This document shows, one piece after another, positions 1 to 6,729 of a stretch of DNA of 58,746 bases (its first letter is position 1; each line of letters opens with the position of its first letter). Both the position numbers and the translations under genes were made by a program. The notes under the pieces are model-generated. The model was not told where the DNA came from. It worked only from the letters and a program-made list of their open reading frames with translations, and searched no databases. Origin of the DNA: Prochlorococcus sp. AG-347-L02 (GTDB taxonomy: Bacteria; Cyanobacteriota; Cyanobacteriia; PCC-6307; Cyanobiaceae); contig QCCL01000009.1 of the NCBI GenBank assembly GCA_003281255.1, positions 1 to 58,746 of the forward strand, read 5' to 3'.

Positions 1-1
1 A

Positions 2-130
2 AAAGACTATGAAGAAATAGACACAAGATTAGCTTCAGGTTGGTACGTTGATGACATTAACACTCCAAAAAAAAGAATTTACAAAACAAAAAAAACACCC
101 TTTAAGGTATCTAAAAAATTAAATTATTGA
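2..130 (+). CDS. 3' end of an unidentified protein (partial)
   Basis: An open frame enters from the left edge and stops at TGA 128-130, giving the last 42 residues, beginning KDYEEIDTRLASGWYVDD and ending in a Lys-rich tail. The start lies outside the window. No family can be named from this tail. It is convergent with the sulfotransferase gene that ends at 207. Its stop codon sits inside a small AT-only hairpin that may end transcription of both genes. Confidence 0.55.
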   Translation, partial: KDYEEIDTRLASGWYVDDINTPKKRIYKTKKTPFKVSKKLNY

Positions 131-141
131 TGAAATAATTT
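121..141. terminator. possible weak bidirectional terminator hairpin
   Basis: AAATTATT (121-128) and AATAATTT (134-141) are perfect inverted copies around a 5-nt loop, followed by TTT on the plus strand and, after a short gap, by a T run on the minus strand. It lies between two convergent genes. The stem is AT-only, so its stability is low. Confidence 0.35.
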
Positions 142-206
142 TTTCAAGATTATTAGTTAATAATAAAATTTTTAAAGGAAAAAATTTTTTTTGAATCAAC
201 TTTAAA

Positions 207-2375
207 TCAGTAATTAAAATAATTCTTCCATTTATCAAGGTATTTTTTTGAATTAGTAAAATAATTCTCGTAATTTTTCCATTTTGCTATTGATGATTTA
301 TAAAGTGGTTGGACAACTTGTGAGGAGGAGGGAGTATTAATCTTTTCTCTTTTATTAGCAGTATTTCTATAATTTTTTATATTTTCATGCCAAGTAACAT
401 CTAAAAAATTCAATACTTTTAAAATATGAGTATCAAAATCTTCAATCAAATCTTCATATTTTGAGGTAATGTAGTTTATTTTTAATTTTGTCTTGTAGTC
501 CAACCAAACACACATGGTTAAATCATAAATTTGCGAAGCTGAATCTAAACTTCGCAAGTTTGACATTGCATTATTTGGCTCAAATGATTGTTGGAAGCAA
601 GATAAGACAGTATCGTAGGGATTCCTATGAGTAAAAATTATTTTTGAATTTGGAAATAATAAATTTATAAGAGGTAAGCAAACCGTTTGGAATGGAAATT
701 TATCAATCAATATTTTTGCACTTTTTTTATCACAATTGTTTCTCAAGATTTCCAAATAGTGATTTCGTAAAACATCCTGTTCACTAGAAGTTAGTTTATG
801 AAGTTCATCAAGATTATATTTAAATTTTGATTTCATAACTCTCTCTACAGAATTAATTAATGGTTTTTCTTCTATAACATCAATTTCTGGATGACTTCTT
901 AGGATAGTATCAAGAAGTGTAGTGCCTGATCTTGGAAATCCTATTAAAAAAACTGGCGAAAATTCATTTTTCTTGAGGGAGGTGTTTTTTACTACAAAAT
1001 TTTTATTTTCTAAATTTCTTCTATAAGTTTTTATGTAATTTTGGAAAATTTCTGGATTAAAATTTTCATACTTTAAATTGAGTTGGCTTTTCTCAAAGCA
1101 TTCGAAGGCCTCGTCGAAATTTTCTACTTTTTCCTCAATGAAAGCTTTAAAGGACCAAAAAAGAATATTTGTATGATGTTCGGTATTTTTTATCCATTCG
1201 TAAGAGACTTGGTCAATTAAATTTTTTGCCGTAGTGAAATCTTTTTCCCTAAAACAAATTCTTGCTTTAAACATCAATATTTCATTAATAATAAATTTAT
1301 TTTTTTCTAAACTTTCTATCTTATCTTTTAATTTTTTTAATCTATTTGTCTTCTCATAAAGTCTGAAAAGATTGCTGTAAGCATAATTGTAGTTTTTATT
1401 AATTTCAATTGCACTGAGAAATAATTTTTCTGCTTCTGCTAACTTGTCAAGATCAATTTTAATTGATCCTAAATTTACATAAGCTAATTCAAATTTTGGA
1501 TTGTATTTTATTGCTTCTTCGGTAAATTTTTCTGCCTCACTAAGATTCCCCTTTTTTGCTTGAAGAGAGGCAAGGTTATTATAAGCAAGAGAAAAATCGG
1601 GTTTTATTTCAATAGCTTTTCGGTAAAATATTTCTGCATCAACGAGATTGTTTTTATTGGTCAGAATATTACCTAGATTATTTAAAGCTATTGGTGAAGT
1701 TGGATTTATTTTTAGAGCTTTTTTTAAAAATTCTTCTCCTTCATCGATTTTTCCCAGTTCATTTAAAACTGCGCCGAGATTAATTAGTGCAAAATCATAT
1801 ACAGGATTTATTTCAATAGCATCTCTCAAGAATATTTCGGCTTCCTTAGTTTTTCCTAGATCTTTTAGAACGCAGCCTAGATTAACTAAAGCATTTATGT
1901 CTTTTGGATTTATATTTAAACTTCTTCTCAAAAAGTGTTCTGCTTTTTCAAAATCTCCCTCTCCTACATGTATACTTGCGAGATTTGAATATGTTTTTAG
2001 ATAATTTGGATTTATTTCAATAGTCTTATTTAAAATCTTCTTAGCAATATCACTCCTTCCCTTAGCTACAAAGACACTGGCTAAATTAGAGTATGCTTCA
2101 AGACTATTTGGAAATTTTTTAATTGATTCATCAAATAACAATATTGCTTTATCAAACTGCTTTAGTTGGTAATAAATGCTGCCTAGGTTAATAAAAATCC
2201 GAGGGTCATAAATTTTATTTTTAATTAAAAAGTTATACATTTCTAAGGCTTCTTTAATTTTTCCGCTGGAATGTAACGAAAATGCACTGGATATTAATTT
2301 ATCCTTATCAAAAGTATCAACATTTTTTTTTGTTGAATTTTTAATATTTTTATCTTTACTCCCAAATCCTTTCAT
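207..2375 (-). CDS. TPR-repeat protein with C-terminal sulfotransferase domain
   Basis: A 722-residue protein. Roughly residues 25-390 are a run of about nine or ten 34-residue tetratricopeptide repeats with the usual A-N-L-G/A-Y-N-L pattern; these normally form a peptide-binding superhelix. From about residue 470 there is a PAPS-dependent sulfotransferase domain: the 5'-phosphosulfate loop GFPRSGTTLL near 481 and the 3'-phosphate motif THRNPYDTVLSCF near 578. The family transfers sulfate from PAPS to a protein tyrosine or glycan; the substrate here is unknown. No signal peptide or membrane segment is visible. TPR-sulfotransferase fusions are common in variable regions of Prochlorococcus genomes, which fits its place beside a porin and hli. 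Domain calls are firm; the role is inferred. Confidence 0.85.
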   Translation of the reverse strand: MKGFGSKDKNIKNSTKKNVDTFDKDKLISSAFSLHSSGKIKEALEMYNFLIKNKIYDPRIFINLGSIYYQLKQFDKAILLFDESIKKFPNSLEAYSNLASVFVAKGRSDIAKKILNKTIEINPNYLKTYSNLASIHVGEGDFEKAEHFLRRSLNINPKDINALVNLGCVLKDLGKTKEAEIFLRDAIEINPVYDFALINLGAVLNELGKIDEGEEFLKKALKINPTSPIALNNLGNILTNKNNLVDAEIFYRKAIEIKPDFSLAYNNLASLQAKKGNLSEAEKFTEEAIKYNPKFELAYVNLGSIKIDLDKLAEAEKLFLSAIEINKNYNYAYSNLFRLYEKTNRLKKLKDKIESLEKNKFIINEILMFKARICFREKDFTTAKNLIDQVSYEWIKNTEHHTNILFWSFKAFIEEKVENFDEAFECFEKSQLNLKYENFNPEIFQNYIKTYRRNLENKNFVVKNTSLKKNEFSPVFLIGFPRSGTTLLDTILRSHPEIDVIEEKPLINSVERVMKSKFKYNLDELHKLTSSEQDVLRNHYLEILRNNCDKKSAKILIDKFPFQTVCLPLINLLFPNSKIIFTHRNPYDTVLSCFQQSFEPNNAMSNLRSLDSASQIYDLTMCVWLDYKTKLKINYITSKYEDLIEDFDTHILKVLNFLDVTWHENIKNYRNTANKREKINTPSSSQVVQPLYKSSIAKWKNYENYFTNSKKYLDKWKNYFNY

Positions 2376-2492
2376 TGCCTTTGAGTATTGATAATTTAGA
2401 TTTTATAGAAGTAAATTTAACTTTGAATTATTAGATAGTTGTATAGAAATCAAATATCCTCATGATTTTCAACAATAAAATCAAAACCTCCT

Positions 2493-2577
2493 CACAAAAG
2501 GGACACTAATACTACCGTCACATCTAAATAAAAACAATTAAATTATTTTTTGCATTTCCACTCAAATCCCTTTTGTG
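2493..2577 (+). repeat. 11-bp perfect inverted repeat in porin upstream region
   Basis: CACAAAAGGGA at 2493-2503 and TCCCTTTTGTG at 2567-2577 are exact reverse complements separated by 63 bases. If transcribed they would close a long-range stem. The first arm shares CACA (2493-2496) with the TCCTCACA segment that can pair with the porin Shine-Dalgarno, so the two pairings exclude each other. The repeat could instead be a pair of protein-binding sites. Confidence 0.6.
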
Positions 2578-2588
2578 CCAGCTGATTT

Positions 2589-2612
2589 CATCTTAATGTT
2601 TTGGTTAAGATG
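2589..2612 (+). repeat. 8-bp hairpin upstream of porin
   Basis: CATCTTAA (2589-2596) and TTAAGATG (2605-2612) are perfect inverted copies around an 8-nt loop. It has no following T run, so it does not look like a terminator. It may be an operator or a leader stem. Confidence 0.5.
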
Positions 2613-2713
2613 TCAAAATGAACAAAAAATTTAAAATCTTTACATAAAATGTAGCGATTGATACTTGAATTTATTTAATTTTTTACGTTATTCTTAGGTG
2701 TCCTTTAAATTTC

Positions 2714-2722
2714 GTGTGAGGA
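2714..2722 (+). promoter_or_regulatory. Shine-Dalgarno and predicted Yfr1 sRNA target of the porin mRNA
   Basis: GTGTGAGGA, 5 nt before the ATG at 2728, contains a strong Shine-Dalgarno (GAGGA), unusual in this genome where most genes lack one. It is also exactly complementary to nine nucleotides of the ultraconserved Yfr1 core ACUCCUCACAC. Yfr1 is known to repress porin (som) mRNAs in Prochlorococcus MED4 by pairing at the ribosome-binding site. The site also decides the start codon. Confidence 0.7.
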
Positions 2723-2727
2723 AATTT

Positions 2728-3783
2728 ATGAAGCTTTTTAAGAGCTTACTCGTGGCTCCTGCAACATTAGGCTTACTTGCCCCTGTTGCTGCGACTGCCA
2801 ACGAAGTCACTATTAATGATTTCAACGCTGCAGAAGAAATTGCAGTTACAAATAGCCGTATTGACGGTTTAGAAGCTAGATTCAATAACCTTGAAGCTGG
2901 TTCATTCTCTGAGACAACTACAGCATCTTTCGGTGTTGATTTTCTTGTAGGTGCTGTTGACGGCGCATCATCAGAAGCAACAACATTTGATTATCAAATG
3001 GGTATTGGCTTAGAAACTAGTTTCACTGGTGAAGATGCACTAGCCGCAACTATCGACATAGGTAATGCTTCATCTGCTGTCGGTGGTGCTGACGGTTTGA
3101 ACTTTGATTCAACATCTGATGTCCTAACACTTGATGGACTTACATATACATTCCCAGTAGGTGGCGCAACTGTAATGGTTGGTGATAACACTGATATCAG
3201 CGCTGTTTACACTGGAGCTTGTGCATACAGTTCTTTCACTGATTACATGGGTAACTGTGGTACAGGTAATTCTGTTGGTGTAGGTGGTAATGGTGCTACT
3301 GCAGCAGTGTCATACGCTTTTGATAGCGGATTCTCACTAGCTGGTGGTGTTTCATCTACTCCTACTGCAGTTTTATCTGAAGAAGGTTCTGATGTCTTTG
3401 GTATTGAAGCTGCTTATACTGCAGATTCCTATGGAATAGCACTTGCTTATGCTGATGCAGAATCAACAACTTACTGGGGTGTCAATGGTATGTATGCCTT
3501 TGATTTCGCGACAATAAGTGCTGGTCTTGAATCTGAAGATAGTGGTACAGAAGCAACAGGTTTCTTTGTTGGTCTAAGTTTTGCTGAAGTCGGAGCTGGT
3601 TCTCTTGACATAGGTATGGGAACAACAGGTAACTTTGCAGATGCTGATACTGAGTACTACATCTATGAAGCATCATATGCTTATCCAGTAAATGATAGTA
3701 TGACAATCACTCCAGGTGTTTACATCAAAGAGGGTACAACTGACCAAACTGGTTTCGCTGTTAAAACTTCATTTAGTTTCTAA
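2728..3783 (+). CDS. outer-membrane porin (Som-like)
   Basis: A 351-residue beta-barrel protein. Start ATG 2728 is chosen over the in-frame GTG 2698 because it has a good Shine-Dalgarno and begins directly with a signal peptide (MKLFKSLLVAPATLGLL...AATA, cleavage before NEV). A short coiled-coil-like stretch follows (SRIDGLEARFNNLE). The rest is Gly/Ala/Thr/Ser-rich with alternating polar and hydrophobic strands, few Lys, two nearby Cys (CAYSSFTDYMGNC) that could form a disulfide, and the terminal aromatic residue (TSFSF) recognised by the barrel-assembly machinery. The SLH domain found in many cyanobacterial porins is not seen. It likely forms a general diffusion channel and is probably repressed by Yfr1. 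A clear terminator follows. Confidence 0.85.
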   Translation: MKLFKSLLVAPATLGLLAPVAATANEVTINDFNAAEEIAVTNSRIDGLEARFNNLEAGSFSETTTASFGVDFLVGAVDGASSEATTFDYQMGIGLETSFTGEDALAATIDIGNASSAVGGADGLNFDSTSDVLTLDGLTYTFPVGGATVMVGDNTDISAVYTGACAYSSFTDYMGNCGTGNSVGVGGNGATAAVSYAFDSGFSLAGGVSSTPTAVLSEEGSDVFGIEAAYTADSYGIALAYADAESTTYWGVNGMYAFDFATISAGLESEDSGTEATGFFVGLSFAEVGAGSLDIGMGTTGNFADADTEYYIYEASYAYPVNDSMTITPGVYIKEGTTDQTGFAVKTSFSF

Positions 3784-3822
3784 TTAAATTAATTTAATTA
3801 TTAATTAAAACTACACACTTAA

Positions 3823-3853
3823 AAAGACCTGCCAAGAAGGCAGGTCTTTTTTT
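3823..3853 (+). terminator. Rho-independent terminator of the porin gene
   Basis: AAAGACCTGCC (3823-3833), loop AAGAA, then GGCAGGTCTTT (3839-3849) running into a T tract. An 11-bp GC-containing stem with a U run 40 bases after the porin stop is a textbook terminator, and the strongest in this window. Confidence 0.92.
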
Positions 3854-3955
3854 ATTGAAAAAATTTTTAAAGTAAAAAAATGTATTATGATTGCTTATTA
3901 ATAGTAAATAAGTAAAAATTTAATTTGGTAAAATAAAAAAAGTAATACTTTTTTA

Positions 3956-4084
3956 ATGCCCCCAATATTTAAATGTTTGATTTGTAAAAAAGATATTGAA
4001 AGGTCTACAAAGACATTTTGGATTAAAAAAGGTCATTTATTATGTTCTACATGTCTGGATGACATAGATAAGAAAAAGGTTTGA
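3956..4084 (+). CDS. 42-residue zinc-ribbon-like microprotein
   Basis: ATG 3956 to TGA 4082-4084 encodes MPPIFKCLICKKDIER... with two CxxC knuckles, CLIC (residues 7-10) and CSTC (31-34), about 20 residues apart. That spacing is typical of a small zinc ribbon. The protein is otherwise Lys-rich and has no signal peptide. No function can be assigned; such ribbons usually bind nucleic acid or a protein partner. It sits alone between the porin terminator and hli. The paired CxxC motifs in a frame this short argue that it is real. Confidence 0.65.
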   Translation: MPPIFKCLICKKDIERSTKTFWIKKGHLLCSTCLDDIDKKKV

Positions 4085-4357
4085 ATTTTAAATTTAAAAA
4101 GAAACTGGTTAAGGTAATTTTAAAAAAGCCTGATATTGTTATCCAGCCAAATAAATCAAAGTTTATTATTTCCATAAAATTAAAGTAATAATTTTGTATG
4201 TGATCTTAGCTTTAAATAATCTAAATTTCCAAAAAAATATTCCCAAGTAATGAAATTAAGAATAAATCCTAAATTTCTTAAAACTTGAGAATTTTCTAGA
4301 TATAAATAATATCTATAAAGGTTAGGGGCAAAAAATTGGCACTGTTAATTTAAAGTA

Positions 4358-4385
4358 TTTAAATTCTGTAAGACCGGAATTTAAA
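4358..4385 (-). terminator. 9-bp inverted repeat at the 3' end of hli
   Basis: TTTAAATTC (4358-4366) and GAATTTAAA (4377-4385) are perfect inverted copies around a 10-nt loop and overlap the hli stop codon. Read on the minus strand it is followed by only a short T-rich stretch, so it could be a terminator or an mRNA-stabilising 3' stem. Confidence 0.4.
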
Positions 4386-4488
4386 ACCAACCTGGAATAA
4401 TTTGTCCAGTAGTTACATATGCACCCACTGCTGCAACAAAACCTAACATTGCTGCCCATCCATTAAAACGTTCTGCTTCAGGAGTCAT
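4381..4488 (-). CDS. hli: high-light-inducible protein (short HLIP, single-helix CAB-like)
   Basis: Minus-strand ATG (4486-4488) to TAA (4381-4383) gives a 35-residue protein beginning MTPEAERFNGWAAMLGF and ending in GQIIPGWF. It is one transmembrane helix carrying the chlorophyll-binding signature E-x-x-N-x-x-x-A-M-x-G-F of the light-harvesting-like family. HLIPs bind chlorophyll and carotenoid in thylakoids and protect newly made or damaged photosystem proteins under excess light. Prochlorococcus carries many copies, often in variable regions, as here. An in-frame ATG at 4518 would add ten residues, but homologues normally begin MTPEAERFNGW. A consensus HLR1 site lies 18 bp upstream of the start. 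Confidence 0.9.
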   Translation of the reverse strand: MTPEAERFNGWAAMLGFVAAVGAYVTTGQIIPGWF

Positions 4489-4506
4489 GATTAAAAAGTA
4501 AATGTG

Positions 4507-4524
4507 TATGTAAAACATTGTAAC
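4507..4524 (-). promoter_or_regulatory. HLR1 element (RpaB-binding site) of hli
   Basis: On the minus strand the sequence reads GTTACAAT-GT-TTTACATA: two 8-mers matching (G/T)TTACA(T/A)(T/A) at every position with the required 2-bp spacer. HLR1 is the known binding site of RpaB, which controls high-light genes in cyanobacteria. It ends 18 bp from the hli start codon, so it probably overlaps the core promoter or the start of the transcript, where RpaB would act as a repressor released by high light. Confidence 0.75.
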
Positions 4525-4603
4525 AGTAATTATGAAGCTTTGTAAAGTAATTTTTAAATTTTTTGCGCAAATTCATTATTTGGTAAAAATATAGATTTAA
4601 AAT

Positions 4604-4626
4604 CACATTAATGTTACATAAATGTG
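4604..4626. repeat. 23-bp near-perfect palindrome upstream of hli
   Basis: CACATTAATGT (4604-4614), one centre base, then ACATAAATGTG (4616-4626); ten of eleven positions pair. It lies 115 bp upstream of the hli start codon in an otherwise empty region. Its size and symmetry suit a dimeric regulator site, though I cannot name the factor. Confidence 0.45.
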
Positions 4627-4920
4627 TCTTATATAATTCTTTTTCTGGGTTAAGTAAAAGAAGAAATTTCAGGTAATTAATAACTAGATAATTAGGATTT
4701 CTAAATTATAAAAAATGATATATTTCTCTCCTCATCTTTATAAAATTGAAAACTACTTTATTTGTTGAGCTTAGAAGATTAAAATCCTAGATTTATTATT
4801 GGGTGAATATGCTTGAAATTTAACAATAGATATTTTTTAAATTAAGGCTATGTGACTAGAAGGTATTTTAAAATCTGGGATCTATCTTATTTTACTTTTA
4901 AGAATGAACTCAAAAAAATG

Positions 4921-4992
4921 TGGGTCGCCTGAGATTCGAACTCAGGACCAGCCGGTTAAAAGCCGGATGCTCTACCGCTGAGCTAGCGACCC
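4921..4992 (-). tRNA. trnK: tRNA-Lys (anticodon UUU)
   Basis: On the minus strand a full cloverleaf can be folded: acceptor GGGTCGC/GCGACCC, D arm GCTC/GAGC, anticodon loop CTTTTAA with anticodon TTT, and T arm with GTTCGAATC. Discriminator A is at 4921 and CCA is not encoded. The outermost anticodon-stem pair is a mismatch. Its 3' end faces the accessory genes at 1-4500. Confidence 0.95.
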
Positions 4993-5169
4993 ATTTTGTA
5001 AAATTGAGTACATATGGAATTATCCCTTTTTAAGGTAAAAAAAACAACTTTTTATTTCAAGTTGAAAAATAGAAAAACAATTCTTAACTTATGAAATAAA
5101 AAATTAAAATTTCTCTCTAAATTTACAGTTAAAAGTTAAAATAATCTAATTAACATTAGGATTTCTAAA

Positions 5170-5286
5170 ATGCTTAGAACAATCGTAGTTTTTGCACCCA
5201 TTATCGCAGCTTTAGCTTGGGTTATATTCAATATACAAAAACCAGCAAGAGAACAATTCAATAGAGACTTTTTGGGCAAGGACTAA
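5170..5286 (+). CDS. psbY: photosystem II protein Y
   Basis: ATG 5170 to TAA 5284-5286 encodes 38 residues, [20 protein letters not shown]...GKD, one transmembrane helix followed by the conserved [14 protein letters not shown] tail of PsbY. PsbY is a small non-essential subunit at the edge of photosystem II near cytochrome b559, in the thylakoid membrane. Its length equals that of other picocyanobacterial PsbY proteins. It lies 6 bp before trmFO on the same strand and may be co-transcribed with it, though that gene has an unrelated job. Confidence 0.92.
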
Positions 5287-5292
5287 TCAGAT

Positions 5293-6705
5293 TTGTTAGA
5301 TAAAGAAGTAATAGTTATTGGTGCTGGTCTTGCAGGATCAGAAGCTGCATGGCAAATAGCTAATTCTGGTGTGCCAGTCCAACTAGTTGAGATGAGACCT
5401 ATCAAATCAACTCCAGCTCATCATACGGGAGAATTTGGAGAATTGGTTTGTAGTAATAGTTTTGGAGCTTTAAGTCCTGATAGAGCTGCAGGTTTATTAC
5501 AAAATGAACTTAGATTTTTTAATTCATTGATAGTTCAAACAGCAGACAAATTTGCTGTTCCAGCAGGAGGTGCATTGGCAGTAGATAGATCTAAATTTAG
5601 TATCGCTTTAACTGAAGCTCTATCTAATCATCCTTTAATTAAAATTAAAAGATTTGAACAATTGGATCTCCCAAGGAAAGAAAATATAACGATCCTCGCT
5701 ACTGGTCCATTAACTGCGGATGAGTTGTTCTATAAAATTCAAGCTTTTACAGGTATAGACGAGTGTCATTTTTTTGATGCCGCAAGTCCTATTATTTATG
5801 GAGATACTATTGATCAAGAAATTGTTTTTAAAGCTAGTAGATACGACAAAGGAGATCCGGCATACCTTAATTGCCCCATGAATAAAAATGATTATATCCA
5901 TTTCAGAAATGAACTAATAAAAGGAGAACAAGCTAATTTAAAAGACTTTGAAAAAGAGTCAGCTAATTTCTTTGAAGCTTGCTTACCAATTGAAGAAATT
6001 GCTAGAAGAGGGGTTGATACAATGAGATACGGACCATTGAAATCTATTGGGTTGTGGAATCCAAAATGGGGAGATTTATTTGATAGGGAAAATAGATTGA
6101 AAAAGCGACCTCATGCAGTTGTCCAATTAAGGAAAGAAGATTTAGAAGGAAAATTGTTAAATATGGTAGGTTTTCAAACTAACCTCAAATGGTCTGAGCA
6201 AAAAAGAATATTTAGGATGATTCCTGGTTTAGAAAATGCCGAGTTTGTACGTTTTGGAGTAATGCATAGAAATACTTTTTTAGAATCTCCAAAATTACTT
6301 TTACCCACATTGCAATTTATGAAAAGAAAAAATCTTTTTGCTGCGGGTCAATTAACTGGGACGGAAGGTTATGCAGCAGCAGCAGCAGGGGGCTTGCTCG
6401 CAGGAATAAATTCATCATTATTAGCTAAGGGTAAAAAAACAGTAACTTTTCCAGACGAATCAATGATTGGTTCCCTAATGAATTTTATCAGTAACAAAAA
6501 TCAAATATTGTCTAATCATAAAAAGAATAAATTCCAACCAATGCCTGCTTCATTTGGTTTAGTTCCAGAACTAACTAAAAGAATAAAAGATAAAAAATTA
6601 AGGTACAAAGCTTATCAAGAAAGATCTACAGAAGCCTTGAATGACTTTAGAAATTCACTAGGGTATTGTTTTGAAAAAGACCACTTACTTAGCAAAATTT
6701 ACTAA
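5293..6705 (+). CDS. trmFO: methylenetetrahydrofolate-tRNA-(uracil-54-C5)-methyltransferase
   Basis: A 470-residue folate/FAD-dependent enzyme that makes ribothymidine at position 54 of tRNA. The FAD-binding fingerprint [15 protein letters not shown] is at residues 6-20, followed by the family hallmark LVEMRP and the block FGELVCSNS. The conserved C-terminal FAD segment is [22 protein letters not shown]. Full length for TrmFO. The start is TTG 5293: a stop lies three codons upstream in frame and no ATG is available before the dinucleotide fold. Confidence 0.93.
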   Translation: MLDKEVIVIGAGLAGSEAAWQIANSGVPVQLVEMRPIKSTPAHHTGEFGELVCSNSFGALSPDRAAGLLQNELRFFNSLIVQTADKFAVPAGGALAVDRSKFSIALTEALSNHPLIKIKRFEQLDLPRKENITILATGPLTADELFYKIQAFTGIDECHFFDAASPIIYGDTIDQEIVFKASRYDKGDPAYLNCPMNKNDYIHFRNELIKGEQANLKDFEKESANFFEACLPIEEIARRGVDTMRYGPLKSIGLWNPKWGDLFDRENRLKKRPHAVVQLRKEDLEGKLLNMVGFQTNLKWSEQKRIFRMIPGLENAEFVRFGVMHRNTFLESPKLLLPTLQFMKRKNLFAAGQLTGTEGYAAAAAGGLLAGINSSLLAKGKKTVTFPDESMIGSLMNFISNKNQILSNHKKNKFQPMPASFGLVPELTKRIKDKKLRYKAYQERSTEALNDFRNSLGYCFEKDHLLSKIY

Positions 6706-6729
6706 GATTAATTATCAAAGATCCAAAAA

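Larger units (their letters stand above)
2376..2727. other. 352-bp non-coding region upstream of the porin
   Basis: No plausible gene is seen on either strand. The region holds a widely spaced inverted repeat (2493-2503 / 2567-2577), a hairpin (2589-2612), a CTCCTCACA segment (2488-2496) complementary to the porin ribosome-binding site, and a Yfr1-type sRNA target overlapping that site. It separates two divergently transcribed genes, so promoters for both should lie here; a weak -10-like TAAAAT is at 2645-2650. Confidence 0.7.
4489..4920. other. 432-bp non-coding region between hli and tRNA-Lys
   Basis: No credible gene was found; the longest frames are under 20 codons. It holds the HLR1 site next to hli (4507-4524) and a near-perfect 23-bp palindrome (4604-4626). 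The remaining roughly 290 bp to the tRNA show nothing I recognise. This much unoccupied sequence is unusual in such a compact genome. Confidence 0.6.

Noticed and set aside
2698..2727. GTG 2698 as porin start, giving ten extra residues
   Set aside because: The extra residues are basic and precede a complete signal peptide. ATG 2728 has a strong, well-spaced Shine-Dalgarno, while GTG 2698 has none.
3482..3706. Minus-strand open frame within the porin
   Set aside because: It is the antisense shadow of a Gly/Ala/Thr-rich coding region, giving a Gln/Leu/His-rich translation with no family features; several other such shadows in trmFO, clpC, lysA and crtE were dropped for the same reason.
4998..5011. 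NtcA-like site GTA-N8-TAC between tRNA-Lys and psbY
   Set aside because: Only six bases are fixed, so such matches are expected many times by chance in a window this size; no -10 is placed correctly for activation of psbY, 159 bp away.
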